Below, one piece after another: positions 34,080 through 42,541 of a DNA stretch of 45,918 bases. The stretch is taken from assembly GCA_030826765.1 (NCBI GenBank), contig JAUUDM010000021.1, positions 1 to 45,918 of the forward strand, written 5' to 3'. Position 1 is the first letter of the stretch. Every line of letters starts with the position of its first letter. This DNA is from Nautiliales bacterium (GTDB taxonomy: Bacteria; Campylobacterota; Campylobacteria; Campylobacterales; JAADDX01). The notes beneath the pieces are model-generated. The model saw only the letters and a list, made by a program, of their open reading frames with translations. It ran no database searches and was not told the DNA's origin. The translations under genes and the position numbers were made by a program.

Positions 34080-34087
34080 AATTTTAC

Positions 34088-35941
34088 CTATTTTTCAATT
34101 GCAACAATTGTAAATAAATCTTTGTTTTGATATTCTCTATAATTATCAAAATGTGATACTGCTATTTTATAAGTTACATCATCTATTTCTATATCTTTAA
34201 TAACACCATCTTTTAATTCTATATCTGATAATTTTTCTATTATATCGTTAGATGTAGTAGAAGATATTACTTCTCTTTTTGTATTTACAATTAAAGTAAA
34301 TCCATTTATATTAAAAAGAGTATTTAACATATCATCAAACTCTTTTATTTCAAAAACAACCCCAAGTCCACCTATTACTTTATCATCTTTTTTAATTGGA
34401 TTATAACAAATAAAAGTTGGCTTATTACCATAAAATTTAGAAGGTTTATATTCAGATATGTGATAATCATCACTTTTTGATAATACTGCTTTATCTTCTA
34501 TTTCCAATCCATCTCCTGATTTAGATGCCACAACAACTTTTCCATTTCTATCATATATAAACATATTAGAATAGTTTAGATAAATATTATCTATTTTTAC
34601 TAATTCATATTTCATTCTTTCTATATTAGGTTCTTTTGAGCTTAATTCATCTATAAAAACTTTATCAAAACTCCACCATCTAACATCATTTATCATTTCA
34701 TACATACTTTTCATTACACTAAACATAGTAAATTTTGAAATACTTGTTATATCATTAATAAAAGAATCATTAATTACTTTTTGAAGAGATGAAATTGAAA
34801 CTTCTATTAGTTTAACTACTCTAAAACTAACTTCTCTTAGATTATCAAGAATTGGTATTAAAATATATTGTTTACTTTTAGCAGCAATAAGTTCTCCATT
34901 GATAATAACATCTGATAAATCTTCTAAAATAGAATAAGCCTCATCTGTTAATTTTTTTAATTCTTCATTCTTTACATTAAGCTCAATTAATTGTTTAATA
35001 TTATTGTTATTCTCAGAATCTAATAATATATTAACATCCTCTTCTTTTTTCAAAGACAATATACCATACCAATCAATAGAATAATTTTTATAATCTTTAG
35101 CTCTTGTCTTAAAATTAAATCTATTATTTAAGATAATAGCTGTATTATCTTTATTTATACTTTTTAAAAATTTAGTATCAATACCAGAATCACTAGAAGC
35201 AATAACATTAGAAAATTTATCAACTACAGAGAATACTTCATTTGGTTCAAGTATTTTTTCAAAAATATTTTTTATTTCACTATCTAAATCAAATGATAAA
35301 ACAACTGCTCCTAATATATGGCCATTCTCATCAACAACTCTTTTAGCAAAAAATAGAGCTCTTTTTTTGAAAATAAACATATCTGTTTTTTTATATGCTT
35401 GAATATATGTATTACTTTTGAATACTTCATCAATAATATCATCTCTTGTTCTGAATGCTTTATTTTTAGAACTCATACTGATTCTTATTTGTTTATTAGG
35501 AGAAATTATTAAAAGGTCATCAAAAATAGAATATTTATTTTTAAATTCATCTAATAAAGTTTTTATCTCTTTTTTAGATATATTAGCTTTTAAAAAATCA
35601 ATAATATATTCATTTTGACTTAATAACTCAATATTTTTAGCTGTTTCATATAAATTTTTAACTAAAATAGTTAAAATTGACTCAACCTTTAGTTTAGCTT
35701 TTATCTCAATTGATTTTTTATTTTCTTCAAGTAAATTTTCTATCAATTTTTTTTGCAAAATAGCAAATGTATCAGCTGTTTTTTCTGTAAAATCAAAAAG
35801 ATTTTCAGCTATTTCAAGAGCATTTATTTTACCCGTCAATACTATTTTATTAAGCATAGAGTTTTGATACTCAAAAGCTTGCGTTATAGTTTTTATAGCT
35901 GGAAAAATTTCAAAAAACCCATCATCATTAATTTGTATCAT
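34088..35941 (-). CDS. Soluble tandem Cache-like sensory protein without an output domain
   Basis: 617 residues with two Cache/PAS-like sensing regions, about 100-300 (FDDLLIISPNKQIRISM... ILGAVVLSFDLDSEIKNIFEKI) and about 450-610 (NYSNMFIYDRNGKVVVASKSGDG... VIGGLGVVFEIKEFDDML). A helical segment containing MYEMINDVRWWSF lies between them. I see no signal peptide, no membrane helix, and no kinase, GGDEF or MCP signalling domain, so it appears cytoplasmic. Cache domains are normally extracytoplasmic, which makes the arrangement odd. Possible roles are a chemotaxis or signalling accessory protein. It is located between metX and the MscS gene, with its own AAAGGGG ribosome site. Confidence 0.7.
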   Translation of the reverse strand: MIQINDDGFFEIFPAIKTITQAFEYQNSMLNKIVLTGKINALEIAENLFDFTEKTADTFAILQKKLIENLLEENKKSIEIKAKLKVESILTILVKNLYETAKNIELLSQNEYIIDFLKANISKKEIKTLLDEFKNKYSIFDDLLIISPNKQIRISMSSKNKAFRTRDDIIDEVFKSNTYIQAYKKTDMFIFKKRALFFAKRVVDENGHILGAVVLSFDLDSEIKNIFEKILEPNEVFSVVDKFSNVIASSDSGIDTKFLKSINKDNTAIILNNRFNFKTRAKDYKNYSIDWYGILSLKKEEDVNILLDSENNNNIKQLIELNVKNEELKKLTDEAYSILEDLSDVIINGELIAAKSKQYILIPILDNLREVSFRVVKLIEVSISSLQKVINDSFINDITSISKFTMFSVMKSMYEMINDVRWWSFDKVFIDELSSKEPNIERMKYELVKIDNIYLNYSNMFIYDRNGKVVVASKSGDGLEIEDKAVLSKSDDYHISEYKPSKFYGNKPTFICYNPIKKDDKVIGGLGVVFEIKEFDDMLNTLFNINGFTLIVNTKREVISSTTSNDIIEKLSDIELKDGVIKDIEIDDVTYKIAVSHFDNYREYQNKDLFTIVAIEK

Positions 35942-35978
35942 ATAAACCCCTTTAAACTAATTATTTATAATTTTACTA

Positions 35979-37082
35979 TTATTTTTTCAAAATATCTACT
36001 ATAATATCATCAAATTTGTCAACTTCTACTAAAAATGAATCATGTCCATAATTACTATCTATTTCAAAATAGTTACAAAACTTACCTAACTTATCCATAG
36101 TTTTTTTTATTTCCAACATCTCTTCTGGAAAAAAAAGTGTATCACCTTTAAAACTAATTAAATGTAAATTATCTTTTATATTTGATAAAGCTTCACTTAA
36201 ATTCATATAACCTCTTGATATATCAAACAAAGAAATTGCTTTTAAAATATAAATATAACTGAGTGGATCAAACCATTTAGGAAAATTTGCACCATTATAT
36301 TCCAAATAACTCTCAACCTGAAATCTCCCAAAAAGTTCAAACATACCATCAGTTTTTACATATTCTCTACCAAACTTTTTATCAAATGTTTTTGGATTAA
36401 GGTAACCTAAAAATCCCATCATTCTAGCAATTTCTAAACCTTTTAAACCATTTTTAGTAACTTCCAGTGGATCATAATTACCATTTTTAAATTCAGGATC
36501 AGCTAAAATAGCATCTTTCATAATTGTATTAACTGCAATAACTCCGGCCCTCGTTTGATAAGTAGTAGCTAAAGGTATTATGTCTTTTGCAAAACCTGGA
36601 TATTCTACCGCAAATCTAAGTGCCTGCATTCCGCCCATACTTCCACCAATAATTGCTCTCAATTTTACAATTCCCAAAGAATCAAGTAAAATTTTTTGAG
36701 CTTTTACCATATCTTTAATGGTAATGACTGGAAATTTAAGTCTATATTTTTCTTCACTACCAGGAGTTATTGGATGAAGTGGAGAAGTTGAGCCAAAACA
36801 ACTACCAATTACATTTGTAGAAATTACAAAAAATTTAGTTGTATCAACAGCTTTACCATCTCCTATCAAATCATCCCACCATCCTGGTTTTTTATCTTCA
36901 TCTGAATATTTTCCGGCTGCGTGATGACTTCCACTAAGAGCATGTGTAATTAAAATTACATTGCTTTTATCTTCATTTAATTCACCGTAAGTCTCATATA
37001 CGATCTCCCACGGCTCAAGTAGTCTCCCACTTTCTAAATATAAAGGTTGTCTAAATTTTGCTTTTTTTGTCTCAATTTTCAA
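35979..37082 (-). CDS. metX: Homoserine O-acetyltransferase MetX
   Basis: Acetylates homoserine in methionine synthesis. The 367-residue alpha/beta hydrolase has LITHALSGSHHAAG, PGWWDDLIG and SPLHPITPG. The nucleophile elbow is GGSMGGMQALRFA (catalytic Ser), with GDTLFFPEEM (Asp) and NYGHDSFLVE (His). All match MetX. It overlaps metY by 4 bases, so the two enzymes that act in sequence are co-translated. Acetyl rather than succinyl donor is inferred from the family and the metY pairing. Confidence 0.95.
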   Translation of the reverse strand: MKIETKKAKFRQPLYLESGRLLEPWEIVYETYGELNEDKSNVILITHALSGSHHAAGKYSDEDKKPGWWDDLIGDGKAVDTTKFFVISTNVIGSCFGSTSPLHPITPGSEEKYRLKFPVITIKDMVKAQKILLDSLGIVKLRAIIGGSMGGMQALRFAVEYPGFAKDIIPLATTYQTRAGVIAVNTIMKDAILADPEFKNGNYDPLEVTKNGLKGLEIARMMGFLGYLNPKTFDKKFGREYVKTDGMFELFGRFQVESYLEYNGANFPKWFDPLSYIYILKAISLFDISRGYMNLSEALSNIKDNLHLISFKGDTLFFPEEMLEIKKTMDKLGKFCNYFEIDSNYGHDSFLVEVDKFDDIIVDILKK

Positions 37083-38335
37083 TTTTTACCTTTTGCCTTC
37101 TTTATAGCTTGTTTTAAATCATTTATTAAATCTTTTGGATGTTCAAGTCCAATACTAAGTCTAATAAGTCCTTCAGGAACTCCTGCTTTTTTAAGTTCAC
37201 TTTTGCTTAATTGTTGATGAGTTGTGCTTGCAGGGTGAGTTACAATTGATTTGGAATCTCCAATATTTGTAACTAAACTAAATAATTTTAAATGTTTTAC
37301 AACTTCTTTTGCTTCTTTAAAACTATCCATTTCAAAACTCACAATTCCACCTGCATATTTTAGATATTTTTTTGCATATTTATAATTTTCATCACTTTCT
37401 AAAAATGGATAATTTACTTTATAATGTTTAGCCAAAAATTTTGCTACTTTTTTTGCACTTTTTGAGTGTTGTTTTATTCTAAGTGCTAACGTTTCAAGTC
37501 CTTGAATTAAAAGCCACGAATTAAACGGAGAAATTACCGCTCCAAAATCTCTAAGAAGTGCAAGTCTTGCTCTTGCAATAAATGGGCTTTCAAATTTATC
37601 TAAATAGACTAAGCCATGATAACTTTCATCAGGTTTTGAAAAATAATCATTATTTTTAAGCTTAGTTTTAGCTTTTTTACCTTCAACAATTACCCCAGCA
37701 ATTGCACTTCCATTTCCTACAATATATTTACTTGCACTATGAACTACAATATCAACTCCAAGTTTTATAGGAACACATCCATATGGAGTTGCAATTGTAT
37801 TATCACAAATTGTAATTACATTTTTTTTATCGGCAATTTTTGTAATAGTTTCAAAATCAGGTACACTTAAAGCGGGATTTGCAACACTTTCAAAAATAAT
37901 AGCCTTTGTATTTTTATCTATTAAATTTTCTAAATTATCTGCCAAATGAACATCAAAATATCTTACTTCAATTCCAAAAGGTTTAAGTGTTTGAGTAAGA
38001 AGAGTAATAGTCCCACCATAAAGTTTAGTAGAAGCTATTACATTATCACCACTTTTTACTAAATTTATAATACTATAAAAAACAGCAGCCATTCCACTTG
38101 AAAGTGCCAATGCAGACACTCCATCCTCAAGTTTTGCTATTCTTTTTTCAAAAATTTCTGTTGTTGGATTACCAATTCTTGTATAAATATTCCCTTCTTC
38201 TTCAAGATTAAAAAGTCTTGCTGCACTTTCAATAGATTCATATTCATAAGCAGTTGTTTGATATATTGGGACATTCATAGCTCTCTGGGTGTCTTTTTCA
38301 TACCCATAATTTATAGAAATTGTCTCTTTTTTCAT
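37079..38335 (-). CDS. metY: O-acetylhomoserine sulfhydrylase MetY
   Basis: PLP enzyme that makes homocysteine from O-acetylhomoserine and sulfide. The 418-residue protein has YTRIGNPTTEIFEKRIAKLE, ALSSGMAA, and SASKYIVGNGSAIAGVIVEG with the PLP Lys. THPASTTHQQL and GLIRLSIGLE follow in the C-terminal part. The long form and the GNGS context suit MetY rather than cystathionine gamma-synthase. Direct sulfhydrylation suits an organism with ample sulfide. It heads the metY-metX transcript from a promoter whose -10 overlaps that of the divergent cmoA. Confidence 0.95.
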   Translation of the reverse strand: MKKETISINYGYEKDTQRAMNVPIYQTTAYEYESIESAARLFNLEEEGNIYTRIGNPTTEIFEKRIAKLEDGVSALALSSGMAAVFYSIINLVKSGDNVIASTKLYGGTITLLTQTLKPFGIEVRYFDVHLADNLENLIDKNTKAIIFESVANPALSVPDFETITKIADKKNVITICDNTIATPYGCVPIKLGVDIVVHSASKYIVGNGSAIAGVIVEGKKAKTKLKNNDYFSKPDESYHGLVYLDKFESPFIARARLALLRDFGAVISPFNSWLLIQGLETLALRIKQHSKSAKKVAKFLAKHYKVNYPFLESDENYKYAKKYLKYAGGIVSFEMDSFKEAKEVVKHLKLFSLVTNIGDSKSIVTHPASTTHQQLSKSELKKAGVPEGLIRLSIGLEHPKDLINDLKQAIKKAKGKN

Positions 38336-38369
38336 TTAATCCCTTTAATATTTTTCTTTATTTTCTTTT

Positions 38370-38385
38370 TGATATAATTATAGCA
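38370..38385. promoter_or_regulatory. Overlapping divergent -10 elements (cmoA / metY)
   Basis: The + strand TGA-TATAAT (TATAAT 38373-38378) faces cmoA. The - strand TGC-TATAAT (TATAAT 38377-38382) faces metY. The -10 boxes share two bases, the same geometry as at 14410-14425. Confidence 0.65.
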
Positions 38386-38402
38386 AAAAAAAGGTCTCTA
38401 AA

Positions 38403-39113
38403 TTGAATACAACAGATAAAGTTTTTACAAAAGAGATAGAAAAACAATTTGAATTTGATAATGAAGTTGCAAATGTATTTGATGATATGATAGATAGGTC
38501 AGTTCCTTTTTATAAAGAAAATTTATCTTTGAGTATAAATATTGTAAAAAATTATCTAAAAAATAGTGATAAAGTTTTGGATTTAGGAAGTTCAACTGGA
38601 ACATTTTTAATAAATTTAGCCAAAAGTAATCCTACTTTAAAATTAACAGGAATTGACAATTCATCTGCTATGATTGAAAAATCAACTAATAAAGCAAAAG
38701 CTTTTGGGGTAAATATTAACTTTAATAATGCTGATTTTATAGATTATGATTTTAAAAAAAACAAACTGATTTCAGCAAACTATACAATCCAATTTATCAG
38801 ACCAATCAAAAGAGAAAAATTGATTTCTAAAATTTATAATTCACTTGAAGATAATGGACTGTTTTTAATGAGTGAAAAGCTGGTTTCAGAAGATAAAAAA
38901 CTAAATAAAATTTTAATAGATGAGTATTATAATTATAAAAAGAAAAAAGGATACAGTGAATATGAAATCTCTAAAAAAAGAGAAGCCTTAGAAAATGTCC
39001 TTATTCCTTATACAGAAGAAGAAAACAAAGAAATGCTTAAAAATGCAGGATTTAAACATATAGAAACTATTTTTAGATGGTGTAATTTTGCTACTTTTTT
39101 AGCTTTTAAGTAA
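38403..39113 (+). CDS. cmoA: Carboxy-S-adenosyl-L-methionine synthase CmoA
   Basis: Makes carboxy-SAM from SAM and prephenate for the wobble-uridine cmo5U tRNA modification completed by CmoB. The 236-residue methyltransferase-fold protein begins [18 protein letters not shown], characteristic of CmoA. It has the SAM loop [16 protein letters not shown], then [12 protein letters not shown], and [14 protein letters not shown]. It starts with TTG at 38403 after AAAAGG. cmoB is not in the window. It converges on flhA with a 4-base gap in which a short CTTTTAA/TTAAAAG hairpin may end transcription. Confidence 0.93.
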   Translation: MNTTDKVFTKEIEKQFEFDNEVANVFDDMIDRSVPFYKENLSLSINIVKNYLKNSDKVLDLGSSTGTFLINLAKSNPTLKLTGIDNSSAMIEKSTNKAKAFGVNINFNNADFIDYDFKKNKLISANYTIQFIRPIKREKLISKIYNSLEDNGLFLMSEKLVSEDKKLNKILIDEYYNYKKKKGYSEYEISKKREALENVLIPYTEEENKEMLKNAGFKHIETIFRWCNFATFLAFK

Positions 39114-39117
39114 TATT

Positions 39118-41301
39118 TTAAAAGTTAATGCTTACACTACCCAACACCTCAAATTTAGCATTCGAATCAATTTCTGAATGTGCTAATACAACCACATCAA
39201 GTCCAAATCTTTCAAAAATTTCCGCAAGTGATTTTCTAATCATAGGATCAACTATCAAAATAACAGGTGCAACACCTTGAGAAATCACCTGTTGTGCAGC
39301 TTTACTAACTTCATCTACAAGTTTATTCATATCATTTACACTTAGCATAAATTGCCTGTTCTCACCCTGTTGTTGAAGTTTATCAAGTAAATACTGCTCT
39401 GTTTGAGTATCAAATGTAAGGAGTTTTATAACTCCATTTTCATCTTTATATAAATTTGTAATAACTCTACTCAATCTACTTCGAACTTGTTCCACAATTA
39501 TATCAATATTTTTTGTAATTTCAGCAGTATCTGTAATAGTTTCTAAAATAGTTATCATATCTTTTATTGGTATTTTTTCGTGAAGTAACGCTTTTAAAAC
39601 TCTTTGAATAAGCCCAATAGAAGCAACTTTCAAGCAATCATCTACAATTGCAGGATAATCTTTTTTTACTCTATCAAGCAATTCTTGAACATCTTGACGA
39701 GTTAAAAGCTCTTCTGCATATTTTTTCACTAATTCACTCATATGAGTTACAATTATTGTAGATGGGTCAATTACAGTATAACCTGCCATTAAAGCATCTT
39801 CTTTTTTATCAGCATCTATCCAAATAGCTTCTATTCCAAAAGCTGGCTCTTTTGTTGGAATACCTTCTATCTCTTCTGTTACCATAGGAGAACTCATTGC
39901 CATAAATTTATCTGGATAAATTTCACCTTGACCAATAGGAATACCTTTTAACAAGATTTGATATTCATTTGGTTTTAGTTGTAAATTATCTCTAATTCTC
40001 ACTTGTGGCATCAAAAATCCAAAATCACTTGCAATTTTTCTTCTCATAGTTTTGATTCTATCAAGTAAATCTCCTCCTTGATTTGGATCAGCTAATTTAA
40101 TAAGTTGATATCCAATTGCAAGTTCTAATATTTCTATTTTCAATACATCATCAATAATTTTTTCTTCTTTTGCCGCTTTTTCTTCTGGAGACTCTTCTTT
40201 TTGTACTTCTTGTGCTTGAGCTTTTGTTTCTTGAGGTTTACTTTGTAAAGGAGATGTTTTTTGAGACGATTTTTTTCTAAATTTATTAAATAGTTCTAAT
40301 ATAGGATTAATTCCATCACTTGTTACTTTCATCATATAACCACTTACAAAAAATATAAGTCCTACAAAAATCAAACTAAGTGTTGGAAATCCCGGAGTAA
40401 AAGAGAATAAAAATAACACAAATCCAACTATCATCAAAACTTTATAATCATTTGCAAGCTGACCTATTACACCTTCTGCAAAATTACTTTCATCTTTACT
40501 TGCTCTTGTAATCATAATACCAGTTGCAGTTGATACCATAAGTGCAGGAATTTGCCCTACCAATCCATCACCAACTGTCAAAATAGTATAAGTACTAGCA
40601 GCTGTTGCTAAATCCATATCGTGTTGAAACACTCCTATTAAAAAACCAGCAATTATATTTACAAGCGTAATAATAATACCAGCAGTCGCATCACCTTTGA
40701 CAAACTTACTAGACCCGTCCATTGCCCCATAAAAGTTAGCTTCTGAAATAAGCTCTTGTCTTCTTGCTTTTGCTTCATCTTCTCCAATAAGTCCAGCATT
40801 CAAATCAGCATCAATAGCCATCTGCTTACCAGGCATCGCATCAAGTGTAAATCTTGCTGCAACTTCTGCAACTCTTGTAGAACCTTGAGTAACAACCATA
40901 AAGTTAATAACTACCAAAATAATAAATACAATTACACCTATAACATAATTTCCACCAACAACAAATTTACCAAAAGCAGTAATAAGTTCACTAACATTTT
41001 CTGGACCTTCTTGGGCTTTACTTAAAATCATTCTTGTTGTAGCTATATTTAATGAAAGTCTATAAAGAGTTACAATTAATATTAAAGTTGGAAAAGTCGA
41101 AAGGTCTGTAGGTTTTGGAATATATAAAGAAATAAGCAAAATCAAAACAGAAACTGCTATAGAAATAGTAAGAAAAAAATCTAAAATTCCACTTGGAAGA
41201 GGAATAATAATAATTAAAAGAATTGCAAAAACAAAAAATACAACTCCTAAATCAGAAATCCCTCCAAGTTTTTCTTTTAAACTAGCAAGTTTTTTTAGCA
41301 G
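39118..41301 (-). CDS. flhA: Flagellar export apparatus protein FlhA (apparent CTG start)
   Basis: Main membrane component of the flagellar type III export gate. From the proposed start it is about 727 residues. A short cytosolic lead precedes about eight helices ([24 protein letters not shown] and the FHIPEP-like loop with [32 protein letters not shown]). A charged linker and the large cytosolic domain follow. The first usual start in frame is TTG 41143, but that would drop the first helix, encoded upstream as [24 protein letters not shown]. Upstream to the in-frame stop at 41323 no ATG, GTG or TTG exists. CTG at 41299-41301, 7 bases after AAGGA, is the best candidate. It overlaps rrf2 by 7 bases. 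Confidence 0.9.
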   Translation of the reverse strand: MLKKLASLKEKLGGISDLGVVFFVFAILLIIIIPLPSGILDFFLTISIAVSVLILLISLYIPKPTDLSTFPTLILIVTLYRLSLNIATTRMILSKAQEGPENVSELITAFGKFVVGGNYVIGVIVFIILVVINFMVVTQGSTRVAEVAARFTLDAMPGKQMAIDADLNAGLIGEDEAKARRQELISEANFYGAMDGSSKFVKGDATAGIIITLVNIIAGFLIGVFQHDMDLATAASTYTILTVGDGLVGQIPALMVSTATGIMITRASKDESNFAEGVIGQLANDYKVLMIVGFVLFLFSFTPGFPTLSLIFVGLIFFVSGYMMKVTSDGINPILELFNKFRKKSSQKTSPLQSKPQETKAQAQEVQKEESPEEKAAKEEKIIDDVLKIEILELAIGYQLIKLADPNQGGDLLDRIKTMRRKIASDFGFLMPQVRIRDNLQLKPNEYQILLKGIPIGQGEIYPDKFMAMSSPMVTEEIEGIPTKEPAFGIEAIWIDADKKEDALMAGYTVIDPSTIIVTHMSELVKKYAEELLTRQDVQELLDRVKKDYPAIVDDCLKVASIGLIQRVLKALLHEKIPIKDMITILETITDTAEITKNIDIIVEQVRSRLSRVITNLYKDENGVIKLLTFDTQTEQYLLDKLQQQGENRQFMLSVNDMNKLVDEVSKAAQQVISQGVAPVILIVDPMIRKSLAEIFERFGLDVVVLAHSEIDSNAKFEVLGSVSINF

Positions 41302-41708
41302 TTTCTCATCCTTAAAACATCTTCAAGAGTAAATTTTTCTAAATATTTAGAAATATCATCTTCAAGTAAATTCAAAAATGGCCAAATAGAACAAACACTT
41401 GCCCTATTTTGTGGACAATCCGTTTTTTCATTGGCACATTCATAAACTAAAAACTCTCTATCTTCTACAGATTTAAAAACATCAATAATTTTAATTTCAT
41501 TTGGTTGTTTATTTAAAATAAATCCACCTTTTACACCCTTAAAAGATTTAACTATACCTTTTTTAGATAAATTTTGTAAAAGTTTAGCCAAAAAATATTT
41601 ACTCACACATATCCTTTCAGACAAGTGAGCAGTATCAATTGCTACATTTAATATTGCAAGTTCGCTTAAAGCTAAAAGAGCATATCCAGTTGAACGAGTA
41701 AAAACCAT
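41295..41708 (-). CDS. Rrf2-family transcriptional regulator with Fe-S ligand cysteines
   Basis: The 137-residue protein has an N-terminal winged helix ([46 protein letters not shown]). A C-terminal cysteine cluster C-x6-C-x7-C (Cys 91, 98, 106) sits where IscR-type members bind an Fe-S cluster. It therefore probably senses Fe-S status, iron or redox. The ORF ends inside the proposed flhA start, so flhA is transcribed with it. The ribosome site GGGAG and the extended -10 TGA-TAAAAT at 41738-41746 lie upstream. Confidence 0.9.
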   Translation of the reverse strand: MVFTRSTGYALLALSELAILNVAIDTAHLSERICVSKYFLAKLLQNLSKKGIVKSFKGVKGGFILNKQPNEIKIIDVFKSVEDREFLVYECANEKTDCPQNRASVCSIWPFLNLLEDDISKYLEKFTLEDVLRMRNC

Positions 41709-41737
41709 AAAATCTCCCTATTTTTTAAATAAGAGTA

Positions 41738-41746
41738 ATTTTATCA
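41738..41746 (-). promoter_or_regulatory. Extended -10 promoter for rrf2-flhA
   Basis: Minus strand TGA-TAAAAT about 30 bases before the regulator's start codon, with a TTGAT-containing sequence further upstream. Confidence 0.5.
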
Positions 41747-41770
41747 TAAATCAAGTCATAATACAATTTT

Positions 41771-41799
41771 TTGACATTATTTATAATTTAAGTTATAAT
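41771..41799 (+). promoter_or_regulatory. Consensus sigma-70 promoter of rpsO
   Basis: TTGACA (41771-41776), a 17-base spacer, and TATAAT (41794-41799): both boxes match the consensus exactly, the strongest promoter in the window. Predicted start is about 41806. Confidence 0.85.
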
Positions 41800-41804
41800 T
41801 TCAA

Positions 41805-41820
41805 TTCACAAAATTGTGAA
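41805..41820 (+). promoter_or_regulatory. Palindrome in the rpsO leader
   Basis: TTCACAA-AA-TTGTGAA, a perfect 7-base inverted repeat right at the predicted start of the rpsO transcript and about 27 bases before the start codon. It could be a protein operator or an RNA hairpin (TTCACA/TGTGAA with loop AAAT) for S15 autoregulation. Confidence 0.5.
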
Positions 41821-41847
41821 AATTCAAATACCAATCAGGAGGCAATT

Positions 41848-42123
41848 ATGGCTTTAGATACGGCGAAAAAACAAGAAATTATTTCTAAATTTGCTAAAGA
41901 CGAAAAAGATACAGGTTCACCAGCAGTGCAAATCGCACTTTTAACTGAAAGAATTAATTATCTTACAGACCATTTAAAAGAACACAAAAAAGATCACTCT
42001 TCAAGACTTGGACTTTTAAAATTAGTAGGTCAAAGAAGAAGACTTATGAGATACCTTAGAAAAAAAGATTTTGCAACTTACAGCAAAACAATTTCTACAC
42101 TTGGATTAAGAGACAGAGTTTAA
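41848..42123 (+). CDS. rpsO: Small ribosomal subunit protein uS15
   Basis: A 91-residue ribosomal protein that binds 16S rRNA early in 30S assembly. [54 protein letters not shown] is the canonical core. A strong AGGAGG precedes the ATG. It stands alone, divergent from rrf2 and convergent with the hisD-linked gene. No pnp follows, unlike in E. coli. Confidence 0.98.
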   Translation: MALDTAKKQEIISKFAKDEKDTGSPAVQIALLTERINYLTDHLKEHKKDHSSRLGLLKLVGQRRRLMRYLRKKDFATYSKTISTLGLRDRV

Positions 42124-42139
42124 TCTCTTCTCTTAATTT

Positions 42140-42541
42140 TTAATTTAAAGCTTTCTTTTCGATAGCTTCTAACTCATTTTTAAAATTCAAATTTTTAGGT
42201 TTTACTTTATTATGAAAATATTGAAAAATATTTTTACTTTTATTTGGATGAGTTAAAGCTCTACTTAAAAACAAAAAACATTTTTTATTATTATCTTCAT
42301 CAATACTGAAATTTTCATTAAAATAAATTAAAGCATCCAACACCCCACTACTTGAAGTATTTGGATTTTTAACTATATTCATCAAATCATCTAAATCAAA
42401 TTCATCATTTTTTGTTTCTGTTTTTTTAGATATTTGTTTGCTTGGTGCGTTTTTTGAGGATTTTTTCAAAGCAAAAATCAAACCAATAATCGCTAATACA
42501 AATCCTAAAATTACGATAGACAAGATTAAAATAGAATTCAT
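42140..42541 (-). CDS. Hypothetical small membrane-anchored protein
   Basis: 133 residues with one N-terminal membrane helix (ILILSIVILGFVLAIIGLIFAL). A Lys/Ser/Thr-rich linker follows, then a helical cytosolic part with FDLDDLMNIVKNPNTSSSGVLDALIYFNENF and KCFLFLSRALTHPNKSKNIFQYFHNKV. I do not recognise a named function. It overlaps the hisD stop by 4 bases and so shares its transcript. Confidence 0.7.
   Translation of the reverse strand: MNSILILSIVILGFVLAIIGLIFALKKSSKNAPSKQISKKTETKNDEFDLDDLMNIVKNPNTSSSGVLDALIYFNENFSIDEDNNKKCFLFLSRALTHPNKSKNIFQYFHNKVKPKNLNFKNELEAIEKKALN

Noticed and set aside
39103-39124. Hairpin CTTTTAA/TTAAAAG between cmoA and flhA as a bidirectional terminator
   Set aside because: The stem is all A/T apart from one pair and lacks a clean T-run on either strand, so I did not list it as a feature.
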